A stretch of DNA of 64,000 nt from Massariosphaeria phaeospora (lineage: Eukaryota; Ascomycota; Dothideomycetes; Pleosporales). The translations under genes and the position numbers were made by a program. Positions within the stretch are counted from its first letter, which is position 1. Every line of letters starts with the position of its first letter. The stretch is from assembly GCA_011032825.1 (NCBI GenBank), contig JAADJZ010000005.1, forward strand, positions 687,001 to 751,000, written 5' to 3'. Positions 63,082 to 64,000 of this stretch are shown here, piece after piece. The notes under the pieces were generated by a model. It was given only the letters and a program-made list of their open reading frames with translations, searched no databases and was not told the origin of the DNA.

Positions 63082-64000
63082 GGTCTGCTGTATAGGTGGC
63101 TCGCAGGGGTGGGTTGTGCGGGACAGTGTAGACGGGACTCGCGAGGGTAAACTGTAGACTGGTGCGCAAGCGTTCAATGGCTGGTGTGAAGGAGGTCCGA
63201 AGTGGGCGTCGTGAATCTGGTGATGCTGTCACATGCAAGTCGGGAGAGCTGTGACGCACAAGTTTGCTGGACTCGAACACGCGCTGCAAGCAACGGAAAG
63301 TAGGTGGGATGCGGCGTGCGTGGAAAAAGCCCACTGGAAGGAGGACGAAAGGAAGGCAGGATAGTTGCGGCCATGGTGGTGCAGTGCGCGCGTCGACAGA
63401 GGTACCGGTGGTAAGCTGTTGCTAGTTTCCTTTGCTCCGACCAAGTCACCCAGGGTCGCGCTTGCCCACGAGAGATGCACCGGCACCGGCACCGGCCCCT
63501 CTGCCCCTCTGCCGCGCCTGCCCGCACTCAACACTGCAGGTGCCGCCTCCAGCTGCACGCGGGCCAGCAGACACCTGGCAATGCCCACGAATTCCTTTGC
63601 CCCGTCGAGGAGAGGATGCCATATATCTTGGCAATCGATTGGGCTTCTTCCCTACGCTTTGATTGTCGTGTAGCCGTTGAGCCCAAAACCCGCCACAGTC
63701 CGTCACACGATCGATTCGAGCCCTGTTCGGACCCTCAAACGCTCTATCTCCGATTGCAGCGCTCGCCATGGGAATCCCGTCCACTTATCGAGTGCTCCCA
63801 AGACGATTCCGATCGAGGGTTGCAAGAAATCTCCGTCTGAGCTAGAAAGGTATATCCGTTGAGCTCTGCTAACCTCACAGGCCTGGTCAACGGGTACCTG
63901 CATGATGGACGGTTCTATTCTTGGTTGCTATCACCTTATCTCCTCGAGTTTCAGGCATCCTCCTGCAACTATGCGCTCCAGCGAGCATGCCCAGATGGAT
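63082..64000. other. Right-edge region, 0.9 kb
   Basis: This is the promoter of the gene at 61864 plus further DNA up to the window end. Small frames on both strands overlap without recognisable content. An in-frame ATG near 63970 could start a gene that continues beyond the window, but nothing supports it. Confidence 0.35.

Overview
The window looks like nuclear DNA of a filamentous ascomycete (Pezizomycotina). Nearly every gene carries short GT-AG introns, mostly 45-105 nt. Several families are characteristic of this group: a palC-type pH-signalling protein, PMT4, a fungal calnexin, a Fun30-type SNF2 remodeller, VMA21, a 14-TM MFS transporter and several fungus-only hypothetical proteins. 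No species can be named from the sequence. All exon structures below were joined by hand from splice signals, reading frame and remembered family similarity. The joined lengths are divisible by three everywhere except the DUF2406-like gene, where one base appears to be missing.

Layout: 1-520, 3' end of a two-finger C2H2 gene. 1191-4803 (+), AMP deaminase. 5370-7850 (-), protein O-mannosyltransferase PMT4. About 8.3-13.3 kb, a gene-less stretch made of decayed, quasi-periodic short motifs, with clear ~350 bp tandem units near 11.9-12.9 kb. 13638-15839 (-), APC-family permease. 16645-18124 (-), PalC. 18543-18986 (-), a complex I 12 kDa subunit. 19292-20095 (-), an unknown cysteine-containing protein. 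20568-22601 (-), a DHA14-like MFS transporter. 24691-26518 (+), a Reg1-like PP1 regulatory subunit.

27.5-30.6 kb (+) holds the most unusual content: five adjacent small intronless genes that all encode a W-x-C-x2-C-x3-N knuckle, a later C-x-H/C-x2-C group and a C-terminal tryptophan motif. Three of them share a near-identical 16-17 bp box 110-131 bp upstream of the ATG. They look like a locally expanded, fast-diverging family of zinc-binding micro-proteins.

31352-33268 (+), calnexin. 33913-35778 (+), mitochondrial methylmalonate-semialdehyde dehydrogenase. 36531-38094 (+), a 12-TM MFS transporter. 38429-39179 (-), BTB protein. 40151-41704 (-), unknown basic protein. 42878-46336 (-), Fun30/SMARCAD1-type remodeller, divergent from VMA21 (46705-47134, +). 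47587-48961 (-), a DUF2406-like protein with an apparent one-base frameshift in a G6 run. 51185-52456 (-), F-box protein. 55686-57263 (-), C2H2 factor. 59117-60323 (-), EMC3, divergent from SPC2 (60590-61383, +). 61864-63081 (-), unknown acidic protein.

Several genes serve the endoplasmic reticulum and secretory pathway: PMT4 (O-mannosylation), calnexin (glycoprotein folding), EMC3 (membrane insertion), SPC2 (signal peptide cleavage) and VMA21 (V-ATPase assembly). Apart from the EMC3/SPC2 head-to-head pair they are scattered, so this is probably ordinary gene density rather than a functional cluster.
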